From Abiotrophia defectiva_A (lineage in GTDB: Bacteria; Bacillota; Bacilli; Lactobacillales; Aerococcaceae), in NCBI GenBank assembly GCA_963546405.1, contig CAUUNL010000037.1:1-18582 (forward strand): a stretch of 18,582 bases of DNA, written 5' to 3'. The notes under the pieces were generated by a model that saw only the letters and a list, made by a program, of their open reading frames with translations, had not been told where the DNA came from and made no database searches. Positions 1 to 7,317 of this stretch are shown here, one piece after another; position 1 is the stretch's first letter; each line of letters begins with the position of its first letter. The position numbers and the translations under genes were made by a program.

Positions 1-16
1 ATATCATATATGATAT
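1..16. repeat. AT-rich 16-bp perfect palindrome at window edge
   Basis: The first 16 bases, ATATCATATATGATAT, equal their own reverse complement. They lie downstream of the ASCH gene, which ends at 55, in a 54-base stretch with no GC-rich hairpin and no clear terminator. The palindrome may belong to the promoter or operator of the next gene to the left, but the window stops here and the role is undetermined. Confidence 0.4.
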
Positions 17-54
17 ATTGGTCTTTTTCTGTCTTGATTTTTGAGCCAACAACA

Positions 55-528
55 TCAGCCTAAGAGCTCATCTGGCAAGCGATAAACTAGCTGGAACTCT
101 TCGAATACCAGTTCCTGGTCAGGGGTAAAAAACTGACCGACCAAGCGAAACTCTGCTTCAAAGAAAGACCAGTGGGCCTGGCGCCAATATTCTAGGCTAA
201 GGTCTCCCTCTCCTTCTTTTCTAGCCCAGGCTTCGGTTACTTCTTCATAGGGCATGGTGACCACCCCCGTGGTCTGAATGACACATTGAGCCTGGTTACG
301 GCTATCCAGAATGACGCTATAGCTTCCAACTTCCGGCAGAGGCTCATCCTCTACCTCATAGAGCAATTTGGCTGAGCAGGTGGCCGTCTTCTTGCCCGCC
401 AAGACCAGCTGAGCCAAAGGGTCCGCAATGGCACTGCCCGGTCCCCCGAAACTAAAAGCCTCATAGGGCGTATCCGTCGCTAGTCCCTGACGCCTACAAA
501 AGTCCTGCCACATGACTTCACTGCGCAT
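55..528 (-). CDS. ASCH-domain protein, 157 aa
   Basis: This is a small soluble protein of the ASCH fold, a beta-barrel related to PUA and linked to RNA binding or to hydrolysis of modified nucleosides. What is seen: a conserved block GKKTATCS near residues 45-52, matching the Gly-x-Lys-Thr-x-Thr signature of the family, and a later block WARKEGEGDLSLEYW (101-115) of the 'E/G-x-G-D-x-S-x-x-x-W' type common in bacterial ASCH proteins. Lys47 and Thr50 are in the right arrangement for the Lys/Thr pair described as catalytic in E. coli YqfB, but I infer no activity from that. The reading frame stays open upstream to 609. I chose the ATG at 528 because GGAGG lies 8 bases before it and because an extended -10 promoter (557-565) falls inside the longer frame. 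It is preceded by the mgtC terminator, so it appears to be transcribed alone. The family call is good; the substrate is unknown. Confidence 0.8.
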   Translation of the reverse strand: MRSEVMWQDFCRRQGLATDTPYEAFSFGGPGSAIADPLAQLVLAGKKTATCSAKLLYEVEDEPLPEVGSYSVILDSRNQAQCVIQTTGVVTMPYEEVTEAWARKEGEGDLSLEYWRQAHWSFFEAEFRLVGQFFTPDQELVFEEFQLVYRLPDELLG

Positions 529-556
529 CTCGCTCGCCTCCATACCCTTTTCTACT

Positions 557-565
557 ATTATAACA
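557..565 (-). promoter_or_regulatory. Extended -10 promoter of the ASCH gene
   Basis: On the minus strand the bases read TGTTATAAT, a perfect -10 hexamer preceded by TGn. No good -35 is seen 16-18 bases upstream, as is usual for extended -10 promoters. Predicted transcription start is near 550, about 20 bases before the chosen start codon at 528. Confidence 0.55.
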
Positions 566-616
566 TGTTTTACATCATAAATATCCATACCTACTTTAAA
601 TCTGTTCATTTAAGGG

Positions 617-652
617 CACAAAAAGACGACTAAGCACAACACACTCAGTCGC
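617..652 (-). terminator. Intrinsic terminator after mgtC
   Basis: Arms 644-652 and 626-634 form a 9-bp stem on the minus strand, including two G-U pairs, with a 9-base loop. Five T residues follow (624-620). It lies 8 bases past the mgtC stop codon and separates the regulator-mgtC unit from the ASCH gene. Confidence 0.7.
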
Positions 653-660
653 TAAATTAC

Positions 661-1338
661 TTATTCTGATATAGATACCAAATGTATTTTTCGGATATCC
701 GGGTGAGTAGCCAATTCTTCAATTAATTGGGGCAGAGACAATTCTTCAGGGACATGGACTGTAAAAATATTTCGGTAAAGTCGTCGTCCTTCTGAGTTTT
801 CTACATCAAATAGAATATCCGTTAGTTCAATCCCTCGGGACTCAAAGAATTTAGTCAGAAACTCCTTAGTTGCTACCCGATGAATATACTTAATTTCTAG
901 TCGCTTGACATTGGGCATATGGACAATACGCCGAATCACAGTGAGCGAAAACATAACCGCCACACAAGTCAAGATGGCAATCTCATAATACCCCATCCCG
1001 ATAGCAATCCCCATACCAGCTGTCGTCCACAGCGAGGCCGCTGTAGTCAATCCCGCAACACGTTGTTTAGTAACAATAATAGTTCCACCACCGAGAAAAC
1101 CAATCCCACTGACTATAGGCGCAAGTAGCCTTACTTGGTCAACGTTAATCTCTGGATGCACTTGTAATTTTTCATAGAAAACAGCTGCTTGAATCATCGA
1201 AATTGTAGTTGCACCAATACATACCAAAATATGAGTCCGCAAACCAGCTGGTCGGTTCTTCTTCTGCCGGTCATATCCTATTAATCCGGCGCACAGAATC
1301 GCCATAAAAAGTCGTAGACTAACCACTTGATAATCCAC
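661..1338 (-). CDS. MgtC/SapB-family membrane protein
   Basis: This is a 225-residue inner-membrane protein of the MgtC/SapB family. The hydrophobic N-terminal two thirds carry the family landmarks: RPAGLRTH (residues 29-36), GIGFLGGGTII (78-88) and GLTTAASLW (96-104), with about four to five membrane segments between residues 5 and 135. The remaining ~85 residues form a soluble C-terminal domain, as in full-length MgtC proteins. In Salmonella MgtC affects growth in low Mg2+, the F1Fo ATP synthase and phosphate uptake; many Firmicutes homologues have no assigned role. Translation starts at GTG (1338-1336), one base after the stop codon of the regulator, with AAGGA inside the end of the upstream gene as ribosome binding site. 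The two genes should therefore be co-transcribed and translationally coupled. A terminator follows at 617-652. I leave the symbol blank because the family contains several paralogous groups. Confidence 0.88.
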   Translation of the reverse strand: MDYQVVSLRLFMAILCAGLIGYDRQKKNRPAGLRTHILVCIGATTISMIQAAVFYEKLQVHPEINVDQVRLLAPIVSGIGFLGGGTIIVTKQRVAGLTTAASLWTTAGMGIAIGMGYYEIAILTCVAVMFSLTVIRRIVHMPNVKRLEIKYIHRVATKEFLTKFFESRGIELTDILFDVENSEGRRLYRNIFTVHVPEELSLPQLIEELATHPDIRKIHLVSISE

Positions 1339-1339
1339 T

Positions 1340-3403
1340 TTATTCCTTCTTTCTTTGCTTTTCTAAGGCTTGCGCTACCGCAGAACCTAGATTCACTTCA
1401 TTTTGTAAGGCATACTCTTCTGCCCATATCCCAAAGCGAGAACCGGTCTGAAGATTGGCCCTTAATTGACTTAACCACGGGTATTCAGCTTGGATAACAG
1501 GATCATCGACAACTGAACTAGTTGGCAATAGCCCACCTAGTAATGCAAGAGGTTTGGCTACTTCATCACTATAGAGCCACTCAAGAAAGTGTCCTACTTC
1601 TGGACGTTTAATAGCAAGTTTAGACACGCAAAGCACTCCACCACCTAAGAGTGGGCGCCCTCCTGGAATGGCTGAAACCCCAATATCACTCGAATGGAAA
1701 TGCGACGCACTCCCTACTAAATCACTCCCGTAGTTGGAGAAAATAATTTCCATAACAGAATGCCCACTGGCAAAGTTTGCTGCCGCATCTCCCCACCAAC
1801 CATCGAAAACCTGCGCGCTATTCGCAAGACTCTCTCGATATGCTTTTAAACACTCTAAGAAAATTTCCGTCTCAGGTGTGGTTTCATCTAACTGATGGGC
1901 TTTCTCTAGTAAACGCGGAACGAAGTCTGCATAGGTAATTAGGGGACCACCCTGGATAAGCGAATGCCCCACGAGCCCTTTCTTAAATTGAGCTTCCTGT
2001 ATGAATTGGCTAATTCGGTCAAAAGCCGCAAAGGTCGTTGGCACTGCTAATTGCTCTCGATAACGTTCAAAATACTCTCGTTGTATTAATTTATCTTCAA
2101 AAAACTGCTTATGGTAGAACAACATTTGCAAACTGATATCTAGCGGCAAGGCGTACTGATATCCTGACACATGGGTATACTCCTTAGGAATCCCTTCTAT
2201 TAGAGAGTGGTTAATCCTTGCCACTTGAGGTATAGAATCTAAGCGAGCAAATGCGGACCAATCCACACTTCGCATTCCCGCTATATCCAAACGGACAATA
2301 TCTGCATCAATCGGTCCATATTGATTTAGGAGGTCATACATAGCCTCGTAGCCCAATTCTTCAACATGAACGGGAACTCCATACACTTTTTCATAGCGCT
2401 GTGCAATCTTTTTAATTGCTTGAGTCATTGGCGTCCCAATGGTTAGAAAGCGTAATGGTTTGCTTTCTTCCAATATTAACGGGCTAGAAACGACCGGAAT
2501 ATCGACTGGCAAAATTTCAGATTGATAAACTTGTTGACATACTTGTTGTAGGGCGCGATATCCTAGTTGCTTCAAGTTTAATACGCCACCTGGACACTCG
2601 TGAAAGGGTGTAAGTTCACCTAGCACAATCACAGGGCACTTAAGCGGTAAATACAACCAATTACTCAGCTCTTCCAGCTGCTCCTTGTAACTAGGGCTCA
2701 ATGCAACTACTATGTCATTTTCTGTCAAGTCGTCGAGTATATCGGCTAGTTCAATCCACTTATAATCTCCTTCAATTCCAATAACAGTTATCTCACTTTC
2801 AGGTAAAAGTGACTGAATCAAAGATTCATAGGCGACCTGAAAACCCTGACGATCGCTCAATACAACCACTCGCTGGTTCCCATCAACCCAAGCTCTTAGC
2901 ATATGACCAACCGTCTCCTGATTAAAATCGATATAGTATACGCGAGAGGATAGAGGTTGCTCTGCTATTAGACAGTCTACCAAAAGTAACGGGGTGTCAG
3001 CTTTATAATTGTCCAAAATTGCCTGCTTCGGCGCCGCCCCAAGGCAAAAAATTGCGCTCGGTATTGCAGTAGCCAACTGTTCTACAAGATTATCTAAGTC
3101 TTGACGCATCTGAAAATAGGTCAACTCAATTTTATAGTCGGTGCCACTTATAGCGAGATAGGCACCAGAAACAAAGGAATCATATTTTCGTCTCAGTTCA
3201 AATGGGATAATCAAATGGATAACCTTTGACATCCCCTTACGTAAGGTTTGCGCTGACTCGTTGACATAATATCCTAATGCTCTAGCGGCATCCTCAACCA
3301 GCTTAATTTTCTTAGCGCTCACATTCCCGCGCTTATTTAATACATTCGAAACCGTCCCGTGTGATACGCCAGCTTTGCGCGCAATATCATCCATCGTTGC
3401 CAT
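1340..3403 (-). CDS. LacI-type regulator fused to an ABC solute-binding domain
   Basis: This 687-residue protein has three parts. Residues 3-23 are a LacI-family helix-turn-helix (TMDDIARKAGVSHGTVSNVL), followed by a hinge region with NESAQTLRKG (48-57). Residues ~60-310 look like the LacI/PBP1 sensor domain, although diverged. Residues ~316-687 resemble a family 1 extracellular solute-binding protein: an opening beta strand (LRFLTIGTP), a central YALPLDIS block, a FDGWWGDAAANFASG stretch, then GGGVLCVSK and the helix-rich C terminus. No signal peptide or lipobox is present, so the solute-binding domain must be cytoplasmic. The frame opens at 3439, but the ATG at 3403 has GAGG 8 bases upstream and lies ~16 bases past a predicted transcription start, so I use it. 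The gene sits directly downstream of an ABC transporter operon and is coupled to mgtC. It probably regulates that operon and senses its substrate, which is inference. The domain calls come from motif recognition, not from a profile search. Confidence 0.85.
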   Translation of the reverse strand: MATMDDIARKAGVSHGTVSNVLNKRGNVSAKKIKLVEDAARALGYYVNESAQTLRKGMSKVIHLIIPFELRRKYDSFVSGAYLAISGTDYKIELTYFQMRQDLDNLVEQLATAIPSAIFCLGAAPKQAILDNYKADTPLLLVDCLIAEQPLSSRVYYIDFNQETVGHMLRAWVDGNQRVVVLSDRQGFQVAYESLIQSLLPESEITVIGIEGDYKWIELADILDDLTENDIVVALSPSYKEQLEELSNWLYLPLKCPVIVLGELTPFHECPGGVLNLKQLGYRALQQVCQQVYQSEILPVDIPVVSSPLILEESKPLRFLTIGTPMTQAIKKIAQRYEKVYGVPVHVEELGYEAMYDLLNQYGPIDADIVRLDIAGMRSVDWSAFARLDSIPQVARINHSLIEGIPKEYTHVSGYQYALPLDISLQMLFYHKQFFEDKLIQREYFERYREQLAVPTTFAAFDRISQFIQEAQFKKGLVGHSLIQGGPLITYADFVPRLLEKAHQLDETTPETEIFLECLKAYRESLANSAQVFDGWWGDAAANFASGHSVMEIIFSNYGSDLVGSASHFHSSDIGVSAIPGGRPLLGGGVLCVSKLAIKRPEVGHFLEWLYSDEVAKPLALLGGLLPTSSVVDDPVIQAEYPWLSQLRANLQTGSRFGIWAEEYALQNEVNLGSAVAQALEKQRKKE

Positions 3404-3425
3404 TCCCATCACCTCACTAACACAA

Positions 3426-3434
3426 ATTATAGCA
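3426..3434 (-). promoter_or_regulatory. Extended -10 promoter of the regulator gene
   Basis: The minus strand reads TGCTATAAT, a perfect -10 with the TGn extension. The best -35 candidate at 17-bp spacing (3449-3454, CTGATT) is weak, 3 of 6, and overlaps the T-tract of the preceding terminator. Predicted start near 3419 gives a leader of about 16 bases before the ATG at 3403. Confidence 0.6.
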
Positions 3435-3444
3435 CGCACTTATG

Positions 3445-3483
3445 AAAAAATCAGCATAACTACAGCTGCAGTTATGCCGATTT
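3445..3483 (-). terminator. Intrinsic terminator of the GDPD-ABC operon
   Basis: Arms 3470-3483 and 3448-3461 form a 14-bp stem with one mismatch and an 8-base loop. Six T residues follow on the minus strand (3450-3445). It lies 29 bases past the permease stop codon and directly before the regulator promoter, so the regulator is transcribed separately, with read-through possible. Confidence 0.85.
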
Positions 3484-3512
3484 ATCGCTCATATTACTGA
3501 ATCAATCGCCAA

Positions 3513-5219
3513 TTACTTACGTAACTTCTTCGGGGGTTTCCGATCCTTAGTACGAGTTAAGTATAGTGAGGTTGATGTCATAATCATTAAGACCACTGTA
3601 TAGACGAAAATCATGGCCTTGGCACTAGTCGTAGCCGTTTCTGTACTTGCCGACCGCACGACAATTCCCAATGGAGTGAAAAGCGGATGGTAAAGGAAAA
3701 CGGATAGGTCGTAATCCGCTAACAGAGAATTAAAATTGAGCGCCATCACTGACATGAGCACCGGTAGCAAGAATGGAATAATCACCCGCGTCATGGTATA
3801 GAAGGTTGAGGCCCCCATGCTCTTAGCAGCCTCTTCCATATTATTATCAATACTGAAGAAAGCAGCCCTTGTCATCCGATATGAGAATGGCATTTTCACT
3901 ACTACATATGCAATTAGCATAATCGCCAAGGTTCCAATCAGCACTCGATTGAAAACAACAGCTTGCGGGTTATTGAAATAAAAGAGAAAGGCTACAGCAA
4001 TCATGGTGTTTGGCAAAATCCATGGCATTAAAGCGCCCCATTGAAATAGCTTGTCTACTTTGTACTCAGCCTTATGAACTAACCGGGCAATAACAACCCC
4101 CAAGAGCGTCACAATCACTGCAGCCAAAGCAGCATACACAATGCTGACTACATATGGCATAAAAGATTCCGCATTGGTAAAGAGTTGGCTATAGTTTTTC
4201 AAGGTGAAATTACTAAAATCAAGTTGCCCTTTTTCAATAGCCACTGGGTCTTGGAAGGAGAACAAGATAATTAGCACTACCGGTAGCATATAGATTAAGA
4301 ACAGAACATATGCCACTAAATGAGCAATTGCATTCCACAGAGGAGATTCAATCTTTTGCTTTTTGAGTCGAGCCTTCGTCTTGCTTATTGAGATGTAATT
4401 CCCATTCCGCTCAATACGACTTAGTACTACTAGAAGTGTAATTGTCATAATAGCTAAGAAAATTGCTAAGACCGCTGCAATATCTTTTGAACTACTAGAC
4501 TTGGCAAAAGTGATAATCATAGGGTTAATGGTTTGGAAGTCCGCTCCCCCTACAATCAGCGGCGCCGAAACAGCCGATAGACCCGACAAGAAAGTAAAGA
4601 TCGTTAAAGCAAAGAGAGTTGGTTTCAGGGTTGGTAAAACTATCTTCCAGAAAACCGTGAAAGGCTTAGCTCCCATATTTCGAGCTGCTTCAATAGTATG
4701 ATAGTCTACGTTTCGAACTGCACTAGTTAAAAACATAATATGGTTGGAAGTACTAGAAAAAGTTGCCACAAAGAGTACTGCTGCGAATCCTACAAACCAT
4801 TGCCGATTAAATCCCGGAATAAAGTTTGCCATCGCATTAGTTAAGAAGCCAGTATCCCCATATAGGAATTTATAGCCAGTAACTAAGACAACCCCACCAT
4901 ATATCAGAGAGGTCATATAGCCTATCTTGAGCATTTTTGCCCCTTTTAGATCCCAATACTCGGTAAATAGAACTACTAAAGTGCCTACCACATTAATAGT
5001 GATTACCATGGAGCATGCTAAAATAAAACTATTAAAAATACTCTTTAGAGCTCGTTCAGATTTCAGGACTTTTTCAATCGCTCTAAAGGATACTTGTCCG
5101 TTATTGACGAAGACTGTATAGAGCAAATTAAAGTTAGGCAAGACAATGAAGGCCAGAATCAGCCAAACTAGCAATAAGCGCAAAGCAATCTTCTGTACGA
5201 TTTTACGGTCGAATTTCAT
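3513..5219 (-). CDS. ABC transporter permease, two fused membrane domains
   Basis: This is a 568-residue integral membrane protein made of two BPD-type permease domains in one chain, as in the FbpB, AfuB and ThiP class, so a single polypeptide supplies both membrane halves of the importer. Each half carries the cytoplasmic EAA loop that docks on the ATPase: EAARNMGA at ~177-184 and EAAKSMGA at ~463-470, each followed by an amphipathic stretch ending in a proline-containing helix (VLPTLKP, IIPFLLP). Hydrophobic segments suggest about six membrane helices per half, joined by a basic linker near residues 270-295. The length is normal for fused permeases. The ribosome binding site AGGAGG is 7 bases before the ATG and includes the TAG stop codon of the upstream ATPase gene, which argues for coupled translation. 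It is the last gene of the operon. The class handles ferric ion, thiamine, phosphonates, sugar phosphates and similar solutes; the substrate cannot be read from this protein. Confidence 0.92.
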   Translation of the reverse strand: MKFDRKIVQKIALRLLLVWLILAFIVLPNFNLLYTVFVNNGQVSFRAIEKVLKSERALKSIFNSFILACSMVITINVVGTLVVLFTEYWDLKGAKMLKIGYMTSLIYGGVVLVTGYKFLYGDTGFLTNAMANFIPGFNRQWFVGFAAVLFVATFSSTSNHIMFLTSAVRNVDYHTIEAARNMGAKPFTVFWKIVLPTLKPTLFALTIFTFLSGLSAVSAPLIVGGADFQTINPMIITFAKSSSSKDIAAVLAIFLAIMTITLLVVLSRIERNGNYISISKTKARLKKQKIESPLWNAIAHLVAYVLFLIYMLPVVLIILFSFQDPVAIEKGQLDFSNFTLKNYSQLFTNAESFMPYVVSIVYAALAAVIVTLLGVVIARLVHKAEYKVDKLFQWGALMPWILPNTMIAVAFLFYFNNPQAVVFNRVLIGTLAIMLIAYVVVKMPFSYRMTRAAFFSIDNNMEEAAKSMGASTFYTMTRVIIPFLLPVLMSVMALNFNSLLADYDLSVFLYHPLFTPLGIVVRSASTETATTSAKAMIFVYTVVLMIMTSTSLYLTRTKDRKPPKKLRK

Positions 5220-5230
5220 AGGAGTACCTC

Positions 5231-6238
5231 CTAAAACTGCAGAATATCTGCAGGATTCATAAAGACAGAAATTTCAGACCCAATCTCACGTTTAGAGAAT
5301 CCATCATTTTTATCAATAATATGAATATGCTTCCCATTGGTTAACTTGACGGTGTACTTGAGAAGAATACCATCAAATTCCATATCCAAGACAACCCCTT
5401 TAGTCTCCACATCATTTGGATAGTCTCGATTGAAACGTACACGTTCCAACCGAATATAGCCGGCCTTATCCTTAAAGGTATGGCCTGAAGATTGGCTCAG
5501 CATCTGCATAGTGCCCTCATCAAGACGATTGTTGTCTCCAATAAAGTCACAAACAAACTCTGTTTGAGATGCGTTATAAACTTCACTCGGTGTCCCGACT
5601 TGTTCAATTTTCCCGTTATCGAAAACGGCTATACGGTCAGAAAGTGTCAAGGCCTCTTCTTGATCATGCGTAACATACAAAGTAGTAATTTTGAAGTCCT
5701 TTTGGAGCCTCTTGAGTTCCTTACGTAAATCAACCCGAAGCTTAGCATCTAAGTTGGATAGAGGTTCATCAAGGCAGAGAATCTTAGGCTCTAAAACAAG
5801 TGCACGCGCTAGCGCCACACGTTGTTGTTGTCCCCCAGATAGTTCCGAAACATTGCGCTGCAATTGCTTCTCGGTAATCTTAATTTTCTTAGCAACTTCA
5901 TTTACTTTCTCACGGATAATTTCCGGTTTCATCTTCTTGACTTTGAGACCAAAAGCAATATTTTCGTATACTGTCATAGTTGGGAAGAGGGCATATGACT
6001 GGAAGACAATCCCAATCTCCCGGGCTTCAGGCTCTAATCGCGTGACATCCCGGCCACCTACTTCAATTTTACCGCGCGTTGGAATATTAAAGCCCACCAG
6101 GGCGCGCAAGGTCGTTGACTTGCCACAACCTGAAGGGCCCAAGAAGGTGAAAAATTCACCTTCTTGAATCTCTAAATTCAGGTTGTCCACAGCCACAAAA
6201 TCACCATAACTGATTTGGATATCTGTGAACTTGATCAT
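5231..6238 (-). CDS. ABC transporter ATP-binding protein (FbpC/PotA class)
   Basis: This 335-residue cytoplasmic ATPase powers the importer. All nucleotide-binding motifs are intact: Walker A GPSGCGKST (34-42), Q-loop VFQSYALFP (Q80), signature LSGGQQQR (133-140), Walker B ILCLDEP with the catalytic Glu158, D-loop SNLD, and switch His191 in YVTHD. Residues ~235-335 form a C-terminal TOBE/OB-like extension typical of the MalK/PotA/FbpC branch, which often has a regulatory role. The start is supported by AGAGGAG 8 bases before the ATG. The gene lies 39 bases after the substrate-binding protein gene and overlaps the ribosome binding site of the permease at its stop codon. The family is certain; the transported solute is set by the substrate-binding protein and is not known. 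Confidence 0.95.
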   Translation of the reverse strand: MIKFTDIQISYGDFVAVDNLNLEIQEGEFFTFLGPSGCGKSTTLRALVGFNIPTRGKIEVGGRDVTRLEPEAREIGIVFQSYALFPTMTVYENIAFGLKVKKMKPEIIREKVNEVAKKIKITEKQLQRNVSELSGGQQQRVALARALVLEPKILCLDEPLSNLDAKLRVDLRKELKRLQKDFKITTLYVTHDQEEALTLSDRIAVFDNGKIEQVGTPSEVYNASQTEFVCDFIGDNNRLDEGTMQMLSQSSGHTFKDKAGYIRLERVRFNRDYPNDVETKGVVLDMEFDGILLKYTVKLTNGKHIHIIDKNDGFSKREIGSEISVFMNPADILQF

Positions 6239-6277
6239 TGTGTAAACTCCTCTTCTTGTTTATAGCCTAAACGTTGA

Positions 6278-7306
6278 TTATTGGATAAATTCTAGGGTAA
6301 CCTTTTCAACCCATTGGTCAATGTGTTGACCAACAAATTCCCAGTCAATATCTTGTTGTTTAGTCTTTGAAGCAAACTCTTTAACATAATCTGGAGCTTT
6401 TTCTAAAGCCTTCTTATTCGCAGGAATTGTACCGAATTGATTACTCCAAGCCAATTGTGTTTCGGCACTACCGAACCAATTGATGAATTCCTCAGCTAAT
6501 TGTGTTTTCTTAGAGTTTTTAACAATCCCTAAATGTTCAGAAACGAAAGGCATCCCGATTTCTGGTTGCATAAACTGCATTTTAACGTTGCGTTCTTTCT
6601 CTAGTTGAAGTAAGCCGTTCCCCCACATTTGACCGTACTTGTACTTGCCTTCAATAATGGCGGTGCGGTGATCTTCCCCTTCAGTATAGATATGGGCATT
6701 TTGAATATATTTCTTAACTACTTCCCAACCTTCTTCTGAGACTCCAAGCTCACCATCTTTGTCTGCGTAACGCGCTAGGATACTAGCCAAAATCATTTTT
6801 GGCGTCCCACCTGAGAGAGCAAAAATCCCGTACTGATCTTTGTACTTAGGATCTGTTAAATCAGTCCAGTCTTTCGGCATAGTTTGCGATTCATTCCCCA
6901 TCAAAACCAAAGGCACGACCGTAATTGGCCAATAGTTTCCGTCTGGGTCTGCGAGCCCCTCAGTTACTTCATCTGCCCAAGCCGGCTTATATGGTTTCAA
7001 AACATCTTCTTTTTTAAGCTTATTATATTCGATAACATTCAAGCCAAAAGTTACATCAGCAATAGAGTTATTCTTTTCACCAATTAATCGGTCGGCAATC
7101 TCCCCACCAGGAACTTCAACAATTTTAATTTTAAAACCCGCTTCTGCGGCTTTTTCAATTAACCAATCGCCACGTCCGCTGGATACGGCATTCGAGTAAA
7201 CAACGAGCTCTTGCGACTTGTCTGCTTCAGCTTGAACTGCAGTAACACTTGCAACCGTTGAGAATACCGCTAACCCAGCAAACAACATCTTTAACTTCTT
7301 AAACAT
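6278..7306 (-). CDS. ABC transporter substrate-binding protein, secreted
   Basis: This is a 342-residue extracellular solute-binding protein of the Fbp/Afu/aminoethylphosphonate type. It starts with a typical signal peptide: basic MFKKLKM, a hydrophobic core, then AVQA followed by EADKS, giving a likely signal peptidase I cut after Ala26. The mature protein begins with the strand QELVVYSNA and continues with a GGEIADRL block, a DVTFGLN strand and a WPITVVPLVLMGN segment, as expected for this fold. There is no lipobox cysteine, unlike most Gram-positive binding proteins, which are lipid-anchored. An in-frame extension reaches 7408, but the ATG at 7306 is preceded by a perfect TAAGGAGG, whose TAA is the stop codon of the upstream GDPD gene, so the longer frame is not used. 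With the downstream ATPase and permease it forms a complete importer. The GDPD neighbour suggests an organophosphate ligand; ferric iron or another anion remains possible. Confidence 0.9.
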   Translation of the reverse strand: MFKKLKMLFAGLAVFSTVASVTAVQAEADKSQELVVYSNAVSSGRGDWLIEKAAEAGFKIKIVEVPGGEIADRLIGEKNNSIADVTFGLNVIEYNKLKKEDVLKPYKPAWADEVTEGLADPDGNYWPITVVPLVLMGNESQTMPKDWTDLTDPKYKDQYGIFALSGGTPKMILASILARYADKDGELGVSEEGWEVVKKYIQNAHIYTEGEDHRTAIIEGKYKYGQMWGNGLLQLEKERNVKMQFMQPEIGMPFVSEHLGIVKNSKKTQLAEEFINWFGSAETQLAWSNQFGTIPANKKALEKAPDYVKEFASKTKQQDIDWEFVGQHIDQWVEKVTLEFIQ

Positions 7307-7317
7307 TTTAATCCTCC

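Noticed and set aside
3404..3439. 12-residue N-terminal extension of the regulator frame
   Set aside because: It contains the predicted -10 promoter and lacks a ribosome binding site; the ATG at 3403 has one and gives a normal LacI N terminus.
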